Shown: positions 46,080-57,168 of the stretch, piece by piece
Layout of the letters: each line of letters starts with the position of its first letter
How positions within the stretch are numbered: the stretch's first letter is position 1
Assembly (NCBI GenBank): GCA_023935145.1
Contig: CM043700.1
Span: forward strand, 98,498,400 to 98,562,399
DNA length: 64,000 nucleotides
Reading direction: 5' to 3'
Origin: Bretschneidera sinensis
Lineage: Eukaryota; Streptophyta; Magnoliopsida; Brassicales; Akaniaceae
The notes under the pieces: generated by a model
The model's database searches: none
Seen by the model: the letters and a program-made list of their open reading frames with translations, nothing else
Told to the model about the DNA's origin: nothing
Program-made: the position numbers and the translations under genes

Positions 46080-47600
46080 TAAAAACAATTGATCTCAAAC
46101 ATTTGGTTAGAGAATCAGCAACCATATTCTCTATTTGAATGTACTCAACAATGATGTCTCTTTACTTTACCAAATCCCAGACTGTAAGGTATTTCAGCTC
46201 AATATGTTTAGAACCACTACAACTCTTATTATTCTTCGAAAACAACACAACAGAGCTATTATCACAATATATAACTAGTGGTCTAGAGATAGAGTCAACC
46301 ACATAGCTTGTTTAGTTGTCTAATAACAAGCTACAAACTCCACTTGCATAGTGGAAGAAGCAGTAATCATCTATTTAACACTCTTCCAGGAAATAACTCC
46401 TCCAACTAAGGTGAAAATGAATTTTGAAGTGGATTTTATGGCATCAAGACAACTAGCCAAATCCGAATCAAAGTAACTTATCATCTCAAGATTATCCACA
46501 TTTTTTTTGTAAACAAGCATATAATCCTTTGTTCTTTCAAGAACCTCATCACTTTCTTAATCATCTACTATATAACTAATGTCTGGTCTGGTACAAATCT
46601 ACGCAAACATCAGGCTACCAACTGCACTAGCGTAAGGCATAATTTTCATGGATTCTCTCTCAAGATCATTCTTGGGACATTGACTCAAACTCAATTTATC
46701 CCCTTTCACTATTGGCACATCTCCAATCTTTACAAATCTGCATGTTAAACCTGTTAAGTACACAATCTATGTAAGCTCTCTGAAAAAGACCTAACATACC
46801 ATGAGATCTATCCCTCGGATATCAAATACCAGGAACAAAAGATGTCTCACCAAAATCTTTCATATTAAAAGTCTTGGACAACAACTATATTGTCTCATGC
46901 AATAATCCAAGATCATTACTAGCAAGCAAAATATCATCCACATAAAGAATCAAGTAAATAAATTTGCTCCCACTTATCTTTAGATATATGCACTGATCTA
47001 CCTTATTCTTTTCAAAACCAATGGAAGTTACCACCTCATCAAATCTTACAATCTTAATGGGCTTTCCTAGTTGTTTCTAAACTTTAAATCTAGAATATTA
47101 GAACTACAAGTTGGGCCATTTTTCTTGGTTTTGGTTAACTTTCCCCGAATACAATCAACACAGGTCTCTATATTACCAAAATCAAGAGTGGGTAAAATAT
47201 CATCCCTAACAAGCCTTTCAACTCTCTCTAGAAATGTGACATAGACGCCAATGCTATAAAGCAGAACATTTTTCTTTGATAAGAGGTCTTTTGGAGGCAT
47301 CTGTTTCAACATCAAAACAAGTATACTCATTGTTTGAAACCAAACACAATTTGTACATGCTATCATATTTCAATGTCTCTCATGTTTAAAGCAAATTCTA
47401 TATCCTCTTTCCGTCTCTTATAATTCGAACCAATCAGGATCTCAATGGTTATTTGGTTATTGTTCATAGAAAAGGATACTGATTCAAGACAATAATGAAA
47501 CACATTAGTATAAGGGTAATGATTAACATATTTCAAAACAAAGAATCGAAAAGTATAGTTATAAACTCCCCTTTGGGCGGAGAATATAACAAACACTTAG
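46080..47600 (-). pseudogene. Copia-3 gag-pol remnant with internal deletions
   Basis: Read on minus: gag start IEILIGSNYKRRKEDIEFAL (about 47450-47390); then RVERLVRDDILPTLDFG and CVDCIRGKLTKTKK (47220-47120), the pre-integrase region; then directly GFEKNKVDQCIYLK and LYVDDILLAS (47010-46900), the reverse transcriptase core; YALRQCSWQPDVC and the CKDWRCANSERG region (46740-46590); and KHIELKYLTVWDLV...MVADSLTKCL (46210-46090), the RNase H tail. Most of gag, protease, integrase core and the first half of reverse transcriptase are deleted, and stops are frequent. Identity as copia is secure; function is excluded. Confidence 0.85.
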
Positions 47601-49312
47601 AAACTCTACATATGAAACATATCAAGACAATGTCTGTTTCAAAAGAATTGTTCCCTTTGGGTAGATAGACCTTCTAAACTTACCCATCATCTTCACCACA
47701 GTGTTCCATATACTTCCATAAATTACAGCACACAATTACCCCCTTTTAACAGGTAATTGCGTGATGCAATTGAAAATCATCCCGCAATATGTTTTAATGA
47801 AATCCCACAAGTATCAATGAGTGTGCCACTTTGGAAACAAATACTCATATCAAGCTATGAAATTTTTCAAAATCGAAATAGACAATAATGCCCTTTATAA
47901 CCACAGACGCATGCGTTACGACATGCATGCCCATGGCCATACAATACTCAAAACATGTACCTCAATGAGTCACCAAATAATTTCATCCTTACTATAGGTC
48001 TTAAACACATCAAAATATATTTAAATAATTTTATCAATTATTTTTCACAACATACATATTTTTTTATATTTTCTTTCAAGCTAAGAGTACAATAAATAAG
48101 ACAACTAATCTAGGAGAGTACATACTGTTAACAATATCTCAGCACATCAAAATAATTTACTGTGAAATAAAGTTTTAGAATATATGCATAGATTTCGATA
48201 AATAAGCAATCGATCATATAATTTCATAAATAAATATCTACTGAACCCAAAAAATTGAAAAAAAAATATAATAATTATTTTAAAATAATAATTTACATGA
48301 CACAAAAAAAACAAGGACCAAAATTATTGGCTCACGCTCCTGCACCCACCAGGCCCACATAGAAAATGTGTGTTGTTACTGAAGAAAGTCTCGATGAAAC
48401 ATACATGGAAGGGCTAGGCGCCTCTGGGTAGGCGATTGAGACATGCTTAGGTGCCTAGATAACATTATGTTCATTACAGTAATGACACAACTAGCACTAT
48501 AACTAAACAAGCCATTATCACCAAACAATAAAAACAAAATAGAGCTAATAGGTAAGAAGACACAAAAGGCCATCAAAACAATCATGTTAATATAAATCCC
48601 TTTAACTTACACCAAAATTTTCTAGCACTAAATCCCTTAACTGATCTCTCCATCATAATCTCTCCCTTGAAAACTATGATGAAAGTTAAAAAGACAAACT
48701 TTAACCTCTATACTGGAGCCTGTCGTAAGCATGTCTTTATTTGTATTAAATTATCTCTTAAAGACGTTTACATGACATGTTATCAAGTATAGTTCTGCAT
48801 TGTCACCATGATCCAAACATTTAAATAAAAAACAAACTAAGATGAACAGACTGAATGATAAATGAAAGTTAGAGAAAAAAACTTAGTATTTTGTGAACCT
48901 TGGCAGCTCGAACTTCATCACATACATTCACATACATAAGGAGGCTAACTCTGATGACCATCCTCATTACGACTAGACACCATTCATCCTAATAATATGT
49001 AACAAGATGTAACAATTTTGCTCAGATCTTAATAGTAATTTTGTAGCATTTGTTGTGCACATCAATTCATATCAGAGGACATTTGCCATAAACTTCTAAT
49101 GTTTCAGTTACCATCAAATACAAATTTAAGTACTTTTATCCCATATAAATTTCAGATACGATGACTTCCACCAAGCATGATACTTTGTCCAGCGTATTTC
49201 AAGCATAGAACAATTTAGGCGCTAAGAGCACTACGGTTACTATAGTATAGCCACACTGCACTACGTTGTTGTTGTTTTTTTTTTCTTTTAGCTTTCAAGT
49301 CTCACTTGATAG
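47601..49312. other. Copia-3 leader region left of the gypsy insertion
   Basis: Between the gag remnant and the inserted gypsy element; non-coding on both strands. It probably belongs to the copia-3 untranslated leader that continues at 54709-55257. Nothing else is recognised. Confidence 0.45.
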
Positions 49313-49715
49313 TGTCATGACCTACGTGTTCGAGGGTTTCCTAGTACACTTCTTGATTATAATGTACACCATTGTATTGCATGTGCACTACAAGGTAGTA
49401 CCTTGTACTTTCGTACTACACTTATAGTACCGTAGGATTATGACATTTGGCAAGATGTTATCCATAGATGTAAGGGAGCTCTCCCTATATAAAGGGGCCT
49501 CCTCCTCACTTGTAAATCATTCAATCATTCAAGCAATAGCAAGCTCTCTAACTTTGTCTCATATTCTCTTATGTTGGCTTACTTTCTTTGAGTGGGTCTA
49601 GCTTCGAGGGTGGTTCACTTGAGTAGCTAAGAGGAAGGCTGACTTAGGCATTCCAATGAGGTGTTTTCAAACCTAAGGCCGCACGATTAGTAACTTAAGC
49701 TTGCAGCCCATAACA
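49313..49715 (+). repeat. Gypsy-1 5' LTR
   Basis: Begins TGTCATGACC and ends CATAACA. A promoter-like CTATATAAAGGGGCC lies at 49485-49499, which would place transcript starts about 30 bp on, in the short R region. Confidence 0.95.
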
Positions 49716-49717
49716 AA

Positions 49718-49732
49718 TGGTATTAGAGCCCG
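49718..49732 (+). promoter_or_regulatory. Gypsy-1 primer-binding site
   Basis: TGGTATTAGAGCCCG, two bases after the LTR, resembles the initiator methionine tRNA complement TGGTATCAGAGCC used by plant chromoviruses. Confidence 0.8.
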
Positions 49733-49756
49733 GTTCATCGAGACTTTTGAGAAGAG

Positions 49757-51012
49757 ATGGTGACCGCTTATGATGCTAGCAATCTAGCTCATGACAGTCA
49801 TGAGACCCGAGGGAGGGCGGCCAAGAAGGTTAGTTTAAGGGATGTGATGTCAAGCATGGATGCTCACTTGGCTAAGGTGGAGTTAGTCATGGCGAAAATG
49901 CTGGACAGGTTCGAGGATATCGATGGTAGCATCGAGGAGCTAAACTCCATGAGGGAGGATCTCCAAGGAGTGATACAAAGTGCCCTCAATGAGGCGTAGA
50001 CGTACTCACGCAAAAGAACGACACCCTTGAGGTCGTGGTGGTATCTATACCGAAAGAGATGGAAGAGCTCAAGCGTGAGCTCTTAGCTTGCAAAGCTACC
50101 TTTAGAGATGGTATGCTTGCAATGACACCCAATCATAGGGTGGATGTGCCTAAGCCAAATGAGTTCAAGGGCATCTGAGCTGCAAAGGATGTTGACAACT
50201 TTCTTTGGGAGATGGATCAATATTTTCGAGTGATGAACATCATGTAGGACGTAACCAAGGTAAACACAACGTCTATGTATCTTGTTGATATTGCTTTATT
50301 GTGGTGGTGACGTAGGTGTGTGAGTTCTGCCATTGTTACGTGGGAAGAATTCTAAAGGGAATTCCGTCAACAATTCTATCTGGAGTATGCGGAAGATGAG
50401 GCACGAGCCACACTACGAAGGCTCACCCAACGTGGGGGAGTACGAGAGTATGTGTGAGAGTTTTTGAAACTCATGCTCCAAATTTCTAATCTTGGAGAGA
50501 GTGAGGCTCTCTTCTCCTTCATGGATGGCCTCAAACCAAGGGCCAAGCAAGAGTTGCAAAGAAAGGGTGTCCAAGACCTCACCTGAGCCATGTCCGTGGT
50601 GGAATCTTTGGTTGAGTTCAAGAAACAAGAGAAATTTGACTCCTCTAAGAACAAGGGCAAAGGTGGGGGAGACAAAGATAAGTATCAGAAGGGTGGCCCG
50701 AGGAAACCACCCATTCACAAGTGGAAGTTTGCCAAGGAATAAGACAAAAAGGAGCCATTATCATGCTTCTTATGTGAGGGTCCTCATCGAGTGTGGGATT
50801 GCCCGAAAAGAACCAAGCTCTCTACCACTGTTAGGGAACAGGGGAAAACGGATAGAGATCCCATCAAGCTTGGCTCTATTATGCTTAACTTGATGAAAGC
50901 CAAAAGGTTTAGCAATCGGAAGGGGCTTATATTTACAAACATCATAGTGGCTGGCACCAAGGTTGGTGCTCTTGTAGACACTGGGACTTTCGATCTCTTT
51001 GTGTTCGAGTAA
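49757..51012 (+). pseudogene. Gypsy-1 gag and start of protease, broken
   Basis: ATG 49757 opens MVTAYDASNL and a coiled-coil-like stretch, stopping at 49997. In other frames the gag core continues: FLWEMDQYFRVMN (about 50200), TWEEF.REFRQQFY (about 50340-50380), GESEALFSFMDGLKP (50500-50540). A zinc knuckle CFLCEGPHRVWDC lies at 50765-50803, followed by a protease active-site region ALVDTGTFDLFV (about 50970-51005), where DTGAS is altered to DTGTF. A stop ends the frame at 51010. Several stops could come from single C-to-T changes (for example CGA to TGA), as in methylated plant repeats. Gag would form the particle and the protease cut the polyprotein. Confidence 0.9.
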
Positions 51013-51179
51013 ATGTCAAAGAGATTAAGCCTTAAGGTGGAGAAAGGCAATGAGTGGATCAAGACAGTCAATTCCAAAGAAGTTCCGACAATGGGTATAG
51101 CACAAAAGGGTGGAGCTACAACTAGGAGATTAGAAAGGCAAAGAAACTCTTGAGGTAATCCCACTTGATGATTAAGACT

Positions 51180-54100
51180 TTTTAATTGGGTTAGATTTCC
51201 TTAATTGGATTAATGCTTTACTAGTGCCATTTGCCAACTGTGTGTGCATCCTTGATTCTCGGTGCCAATGCCTCGTACCGATAAGGCGAGACTCTGGCCA
51301 TGCTAACCTGGTTTTATTGGCAATCCAACTATCCAAGGGGGTGAGAAGGGATAAAGTCACATACTTGGCCACCTTGAAATATGATGAGGTCTTAGAATCC
51401 AAAAAAGAGACTCCTCTTGAGGTACTTGAGCTTTTAGAGTCCTTTGTTGATGTGATGCCCCTGGAGTTACCCAATAAACTCTCACCTAATAGAGAGGTGG
51501 ATCATAAGATTGAGTTGGTATCTACTGCCCAACCACCAACCAAGGCTCCATACCGAATGTCACCTCCCGAGCTTGGAATTGAGGAGACAACTTAAGGAAT
51601 TGGTTGATTCAGGATTTGTGCGACCTTCTAACGATTTGTGTCACCTTCCAAGGCACCCTACAGTGCACCAGTTTTGTTCCAATAGAAGCACGATGGTTCT
51701 ATGAGGTTGTGCATTGATTATAGAGCTCTCAACAAGCTCACGGTGAAGAACAAGTACCCCATCCCACTCATTATGAACTTGTTCGATCAACTTGGGGATG
51801 CTAGATGGTTCACCAAGCTAGATTTGAGATCGGGCTACTACCAAGTACGGATAGCCGAGGGGGACGAGCCAAAGATAGCGTATGTCACTCGCTATGGTTC
51901 TTATGAATTTCTTGTGATGCCTTTCAGACTCACCAATGCTCTAGCAAATTTATACATTCTAATGAACAAGGTACTCCAACCCTTTCTAGACTGCTTTGTG
52001 GTTGTTTATCTTGATGATATTGTTATCTATAGTTGATCTCTAGAGGAGCATGTGAGGCACTTGAGACAGGTATTTCAAGTTTTGAAAGAAAATGAGCTTT
52101 ATGTGAAGAAAGAGAAGTGTTCATTCGCTCAACATAAGGTACCATTCCTTGGCCACATAGTAGGTGGGGGAAAGATTCGGATGGATGGGGGCAAGATTCA
52201 GGCTATTGTTGATTGGGAGCCACCAACCAAGGTTATCGAGTTGAGATCATTCTTTGGGTTGGTGAACTATTATCGACGTTTCATCATAGGCTATTCAACC
52301 ATCACCACACCCTTGACCAATATACTCAAGAAGGGGAGAGTGTGGGAATGGAGTTAAGTTTGTTAGGAGGCCTTTAAGTAATTGAAACGGGCAATCACAG
52401 AGGAGCTTGTCCTAGCCCTACCAAATCACACCAAGCCCTATGAGGTCTACACGGATGCATCCGACTTTGTTATTGGAGGGGTCTTGATGTAAGATGGTCA
52501 TCCGATTGCTTTTGAGAACCGAAAGCTCAATAAGACCGAGCGACGGTACACGGTTCAAAAAAAAGAGGTAACAATCATGGTTCATTGCTTATGCACATGG
52601 AGGCACTATCTTTTGGGGTCTAGGTTTATGGTGAAGACTGACAATGTAGCCACAAGCTACTTCCAGAATCAGAAGAAACTCTCTCTCAAGCAAGCTCGAT
52701 GGCAAGATTTCCTTGCCTAGTTTGATTTTGTGTTCGAGTACAAGTCAGGGAAAACCAACACAGTAGCGGATGCACTAAGCCAAAAGATAGAGTTTGCTGC
52801 CATTATCCAACCACAAGGGTCCTTGGTGGATCGCATTAAGGAGGGATTTTCCCATGACCACACTGCCAAGTCTTTAATGGAGTGTGCCACAAAGGGGAAG
52901 ACTAGGAGTTTCTGGCTAGAGGAGGACTTGCTCTATACCAAGGGGAATCGGTTATATGTGCCACTTCATGGGAAATTACAGAAAGAGGTGATGTAAGAGT
53001 GCCAGGATTCTAAGTGGGCTAGTCACCCGGGTGTGCACCGCACCCTAGCACTTGTGGAGAAATGCTACTATTGGCCACACTTGAGAGGGGACATTAAGGC
53101 CTATGTGAAAACTTGTCTTGTGTGTCAACAAGACAAAGTAGAACAAAAGTCACTTGGGGGTCTCTTGGAGCCATTGCCAATTCTAGAGCGTCCATGGGAG
53201 AGTATCTCCATGGATTTCATTATGAGGCTACCTAAGAGTGATGGATTTAGGAGCATCATGGTTGTTGTGGACCGGTTTTCGAAGTATGGTACTTTCATTC
53301 CGGCTACCAAAGAGTGTCCAGTAGAGGAGGCAGCCCGGTTGTTTCTCAAGCATGTGGTGAAGTTTTGGGGTGTACCACAGTCCATTGCTAGTGATTAGGA
53401 TGGATGGTTTATGGGACGGTTCTGGAGAGAATTGTTCAAGTTGCTCGGATTGGATCTAAACTTCTCCACTAGTGTCCACCCCCAAACCGACGAACAGACT
53501 GAGGGAGTGAATGCTTTGTTGGAGACATACCTCCGACACTATGTGAGTGCCTCGCAACAAGATTGGCCAAAGTTACTAAATATGGCTTAGGTTTCGTATA
53601 ATTTACAAAGGAGTGAAGCCATCAGCCAAAGTGCCTTTGAGATTATGATGGGACGGCAGCCTCACACTCTGAGTACTATTGCTATGGGATACACGGGGTC
53701 AACTCCGGTAGCCTATAAGTTTGCCAAGGCGTGGAAAGAGCAAACCGATTTGGCTCGAGTTTATCTACACAAGGCAGCCAAGCGTTCCAAGAAGTGGGTT
53801 GATCGTAAGAGACGGGATGTGCAGTACCAAGTGGGGGATTTTGTGCTTGTGAAGCTACATTTGGTACTTCGCACCAAAGGGATCCATAAGGCATTGGTAC
53901 GCAGATATGAGGGGCCTTTTAGAGTTCTTAGGAGGGTAGACAATGTGGCCTACAAACTTGAGCTACTATCCAAGCTCAAGGTGCACCTGGTCTTCCATGT
54001 GACTATGTTGAAACCATTCCATGAAGACCAAAATGATCCGAATCGAGGTGAGTCACAGTGAGGCCCTATAGGAGTTAGAGTCTCTTATGACCGAGACATT

Positions 54101-54286
54101 GAAAGTATACTAGCCGACCGAGTTTTGAGACGGAAGAACTATAAGCCGATGCATGAGTACTTGATAAAATGGAAGGGACAACCTGATAGTGAGACTAGTT
54201 GGGAACCAGCCGAGGCCTTGTGGCAATTTCAGACGAAGATCGACCAGTTTTATGCCGAGAGTGCGATGAAGACGTCGCCAGATTGA
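51180..54286 (+). pseudogene. Gypsy-1 pol: RT, RNase H, integrase, chromodomain, broken
   Basis: Reverse transcriptase (51701-52357) has [32 protein letters not shown] and the catalytic YLDDIVIYS (52009-52035). RNase H (about 52435-52790) has YTDASDFVIGG and ends YKSGKTNTVADALSQ. Integrase shows its H/C zinc region (VHRTLALV...CLVCQQDK, 53030-53140), WESISMDFI (first Asp), then SIASD, a stop, and the Glu-containing HPQTDEQTEGVN (about 53475-53510). The chromodomain (about 54100-54230) has HEYLIKWKG and SWEPAEALW, the aromatic cage region that directs insertion to marked chromatin in chromoviruses. Stops at 52034, 52498, 52718, 53396, 53589 and others, plus a break before RT, prevent expression. 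Confidence 0.95.
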
Positions 54287-54287
54287 G

Positions 54288-54297
54288 TAGGGGAGAA
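54288..54297 (+). promoter_or_regulatory. Gypsy-1 polypurine tract
   Basis: GTAGGGGAGAA immediately before the 3' LTR start TGTCATGACC. Confidence 0.85.
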
Positions 54298-54704
54298 TGT
54301 CATGACCCGCGTGTTCGAAGGTTTCCTAGTACACTTCTTGATTATAATATACAACATTGTATTGCACGTGCACTACATGGTAGTACCTTGTACTTCCGTA
54401 CGATACTTGTACTACACTTATAGTACAGTAGGATTGTGATATTTGGCAAGATATTAGCCATGGATGTAAGGGAGCTCTCCCTATATAAAGGGGCCTCCAC
54501 CTCACTTATAAATCATTCATCATTCAAGCAATAGCAAGCTCTCTAGCTTTGTTTCATATTCTCTTGTGTTGGCTTATTTTCTTTAAGTGGGTCTAGCTTC
54601 GAGGGCGGTTCTCTTAAGTAGCTAAGAGGAAGGCTGACTTAGGCATTCCAATACACCGAACCTAAGGCCGCATGGTTAGCAACTTAAGCATGCAGCCCGT
54701 GACA
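54298..54704 (+). repeat. Gypsy-1 3' LTR
   Basis: Direct repeat of 49313-49715 with small indels (an extra CTTGTACTACA-like unit near 54405 and a shortened stretch near 54655), ending CCGTGACA. Confidence 0.95.
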
Positions 54705-54708
54705 ATAG

Positions 54709-55257
54709 CACGATGGTCTGTGTTAAATTGACACCTCAAAAGTTGTGTATTAGCCATGGAGATCAGTAGGACAAATGTGAATCACTTACCTTAAAGGAGT
54801 ACCAACAAAGTGAAACAAGAACCGAAGGCCAATTCACAAGGCAATTGTCATAATGGTAATTAAATTCCAAATAGTGCAAACCCAAATAATTCTCAATGAT
54901 GTGGATTGTGGACTCAAGCTAGGCACATTTAGATTTCATAAAGAAATGAACTTGAAAGTACATTTAACAGTCGAGCAGAACCTTTTTAAATTTCAGCGAC
55001 CAATTGTGCTGACTTGCATTTGAAGCACAATACATAGCTGAACATAGCTTACAAGTTTTTTTTTTTTAAAGTAAAATTGTAATAATTCAGACCACTCAAA
55101 ATTGAAAACTGAAATTTATTGCAAAACGACGACCTAAAGAGACAAATCCGACAACCTAAAATTACAGCTTTAATGGGTTTTATTCCGATGAAATAATATA
55201 ATTTCACTTGAAATTAAATGTAATATTTTGTATTAAATTCTAAAATTCATGTATCCA
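54709..55257. other. Copia-3 leader, right of the gypsy insertion
   Basis: Non-coding continuation of the copia-3 internal region between the gypsy insertion and the copia primer site. No gene. Confidence 0.45.
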
Positions 55258-55268
55258 GGCTCTGATAC
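55258..55268 (-). promoter_or_regulatory. Copia-3 primer-binding site
   Basis: On minus GTATCAGAGCC directly follows an LTR ending in ...TAGCA; core of the methionine-tRNA primer site. Confidence 0.7.
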
Positions 55269-55530
55269 TGCTAAATAAACATAAATAATAATATCATACA
55301 TGAAATCAGAACACAAATAGTTGCATAAATAAATTACATAACTGATTAAGCTATTGTCATAGTGAAAACTTGAATTAACTGGGGAAGCTTGATCAGGGTT
55401 ATGTTTTTTCTTTGAACTTCCACAACAGTATCTTTCTCAGATGGATAGAAAACTAAATACTCTAACGTACTGGAAGCCAAAAAGAGCACCTAACCTACTT
55501 ATATACACATCAGTAACCTTAGTTATTGAG

Positions 55531-56480
55531 AGAGAAAAACACTAGTGAGAAAAGACTCTGTGAGAGAGAAAAAAGGGGCTACCATTTTAGAGAGAGATAC
55601 TCTTGTGATTTTAGAGAATAAATGGTTTAGGATTAGTGAGTAATCAAGTCAAGTAGATTTTGAGACTTATCTTATGAAAAGACAAAAAGCTTTTAGACAT
55701 ACTAAAGGACAAATTTAACCTTAGATTGGTAAAATGTCGCATCCTCCCTTATTGTTGGGAATTTTAATATATTACATATTTACATGTATTCACCTATCAT
55801 GATCATCGTGTGTATGTATCTCATTTAACTCAATGTCTACGAGTGTCATTTAAATCCATCATCAACATATCAAGACAGATTCCAACTGCAAAAGTTAACC
55901 AAAAGAATTCCACAACCAGGAAGAAGAATGTAACAAAAATGCAAATGCAACAAATAAGAAGCTGCTTTCTACTTTTTCAATTGTGCCCCAATTCATTATT
56001 GCACAGTACTAGCTTTTCTGACCAATTAAAACTAAATCAACCAAAAAAAGCACCGACTGTCATAACTTAATGAGAAATGTAAAAATAACTTGACCATAGA
56101 TTTCACCACTAAACCTCTACACACATTTGAGAAAACAAAATGGCTCTCTGAAAACGCAAAATGTATTCTCAAAGTCATTTTGTCATGCACTGATATGCCA
56201 TAGCTCAGTCACGCTTCTTTAAACCTAAACCTAACGCATTGATCTCTCCTGTTCAAAAAAACAGAAAACACTGCAAACTAAAGCAGTTAGCCTTGTTTTA
56301 AATGTAATGCAATATGGAGAAACATAACATAAGGATTACATAAAATATCTGCCTATCAGTTAAAGAGAACGAAAAAACCTGGATTTATTTGGGGACCACA
56401 AAAGAGCATAATCCCTAGCATGACTCTCTTTCCTCCTTAACAAACAAACAAAGACTATACAGCAGAGCTATGTATATGAT
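55531..56480. other. Spacer between copia-3 and CRY1
   Basis: AT-rich, no recognised gene or element. The 3' end of the CRY1 transcript must lie near its right edge, but no polyadenylation signal can be fixed. Confidence 0.45.
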
Positions 56481-56499
56481 ACAAGAAGGAAAAAAGGAT

Positions 56500-56684
56500 A
56501 GCAGATCAGCTGCTTGTATTGGTTTGCAATTTCATACACAAACGTTGATAGGACATCATCAGCTGATCAGGTTAGACCAGTGAAGGGACAAAAGTACATA
56601 AGGGATGCCAACTATAGCCCCTGTAGCCCCATAGGATTAGGAATCATTGCATTCTTCACCTCTTCGTTTCCAGTCTCGTTTCAC
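56500..56684 (-). other. Probable CRY1 3'-untranslated exon
   Basis: On minus a good acceptor (TGTTAACAG) ends at 56685, and a donor GG|GTAAGA overlaps the CRY1 stop at 57173/57172. Splicing them would leave an untranslated last exon here. The left limit is arbitrary. Inferred from splice-site patterns only; transcript data are needed. Confidence 0.4.
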
Positions 56685-56742
56685 CTGTTAACAAGAGAAA
56701 AGAGTCATGAGTCTAGAATATCAAAAACTACTCAGATCTTTC

Positions 56743-56851
56743 GGTGGACAAGAATGGGGAGGATAGGATGTCTCATCCTACCCCGAACAAGATGATTTTA
56801 TCCTAATATCACCGAATGAGACATTCCGTCCTCCCACTCATCTTGTCCACC
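56743..56851. repeat. Short inverted repeat (MITE-like) in the CRY1 3' intron
   Basis: Arms 56743-56776 and 56816-56851 pair over about 34 bp (GGTGGACAAGAATGGGGAGG / reverse complement) with few mismatches and a 39-bp loop. Related CCACCAAACA phrases continue to about 56920. Size and structure resemble a miniature inverted-repeat element, but no target duplication was identified. Confidence 0.55.
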
Positions 56852-57168
56852 AAACATACTTATAAGATAAGAATCATCTTATCTTCCTCTCGTCCAGTCC
56901 ACCAAACACACCCAAAAAGGATTTCACTTTAAATCAAATTTACATCTACTTGTTAATTCGTTCACATATATGGAAGTACTTGAGGACTTATATAGATAGC
57001 AATAGGGCTAATAGAAAGGCAACTGTACAATTCCATATTACTGAGAATTCCTGGCTCAAATACAACTTCACAGAAAAGCATCTTAAATCATCAGGTGGAA
57101 GGAACTTGTAAAAGACCAAACCAAGGTGTAGAAAAAATAACTGGACAATTCTTCATCTTTAAAAGTTC

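Larger units (their letters stand above)
49313..54704 (+). mobile_element. Gypsy-1: full-length chromodomain Ty3/gypsy element
   Basis: LTRs of 403 and 407 bp (49313-49715, 54298-54704) enclose PBS, gag, protease, reverse transcriptase, RNase H, integrase, chromodomain and PPT. Reverse transcriptase before integrase is the gypsy order, and the C-terminal chromodomain places it among chromoviruses. Flanks share ATAG (49309-49312, 54705-54708); a full 5-bp duplication is not preserved. LTRs look only modestly diverged, yet pol has many stops. Confidence 0.95.
44891..55530 (-). mobile_element. Copia-3: minus-strand Ty1/copia relic interrupted by a gypsy element
   Basis: LTR-like copies share AAATAATAATATCATACATGAAATYAG and following sequence at 44891-45150 and 55269-55525. 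On minus, the right copy ends in ...TAGCA at 55269 and is followed by GTATCAGAGCC (55268-55258), the methionine-tRNA primer site, so the element reads right to left. Coding remnants of gag, integrase, reverse transcriptase and RNase H lie at 46080-47600. A GGGGGT polypurine stretch (minus, 46021-46032) may mark the left LTR inner edge. The right LTR loses similarity after 55525. A complete gypsy element sits inside. Confidence 0.78.

Noticed and set aside
50376..51474. Minus-strand frames of 99-126 codons in the gypsy gag region
   Set aside because: Antisense shadows of the gypsy coding region without domains of their own.
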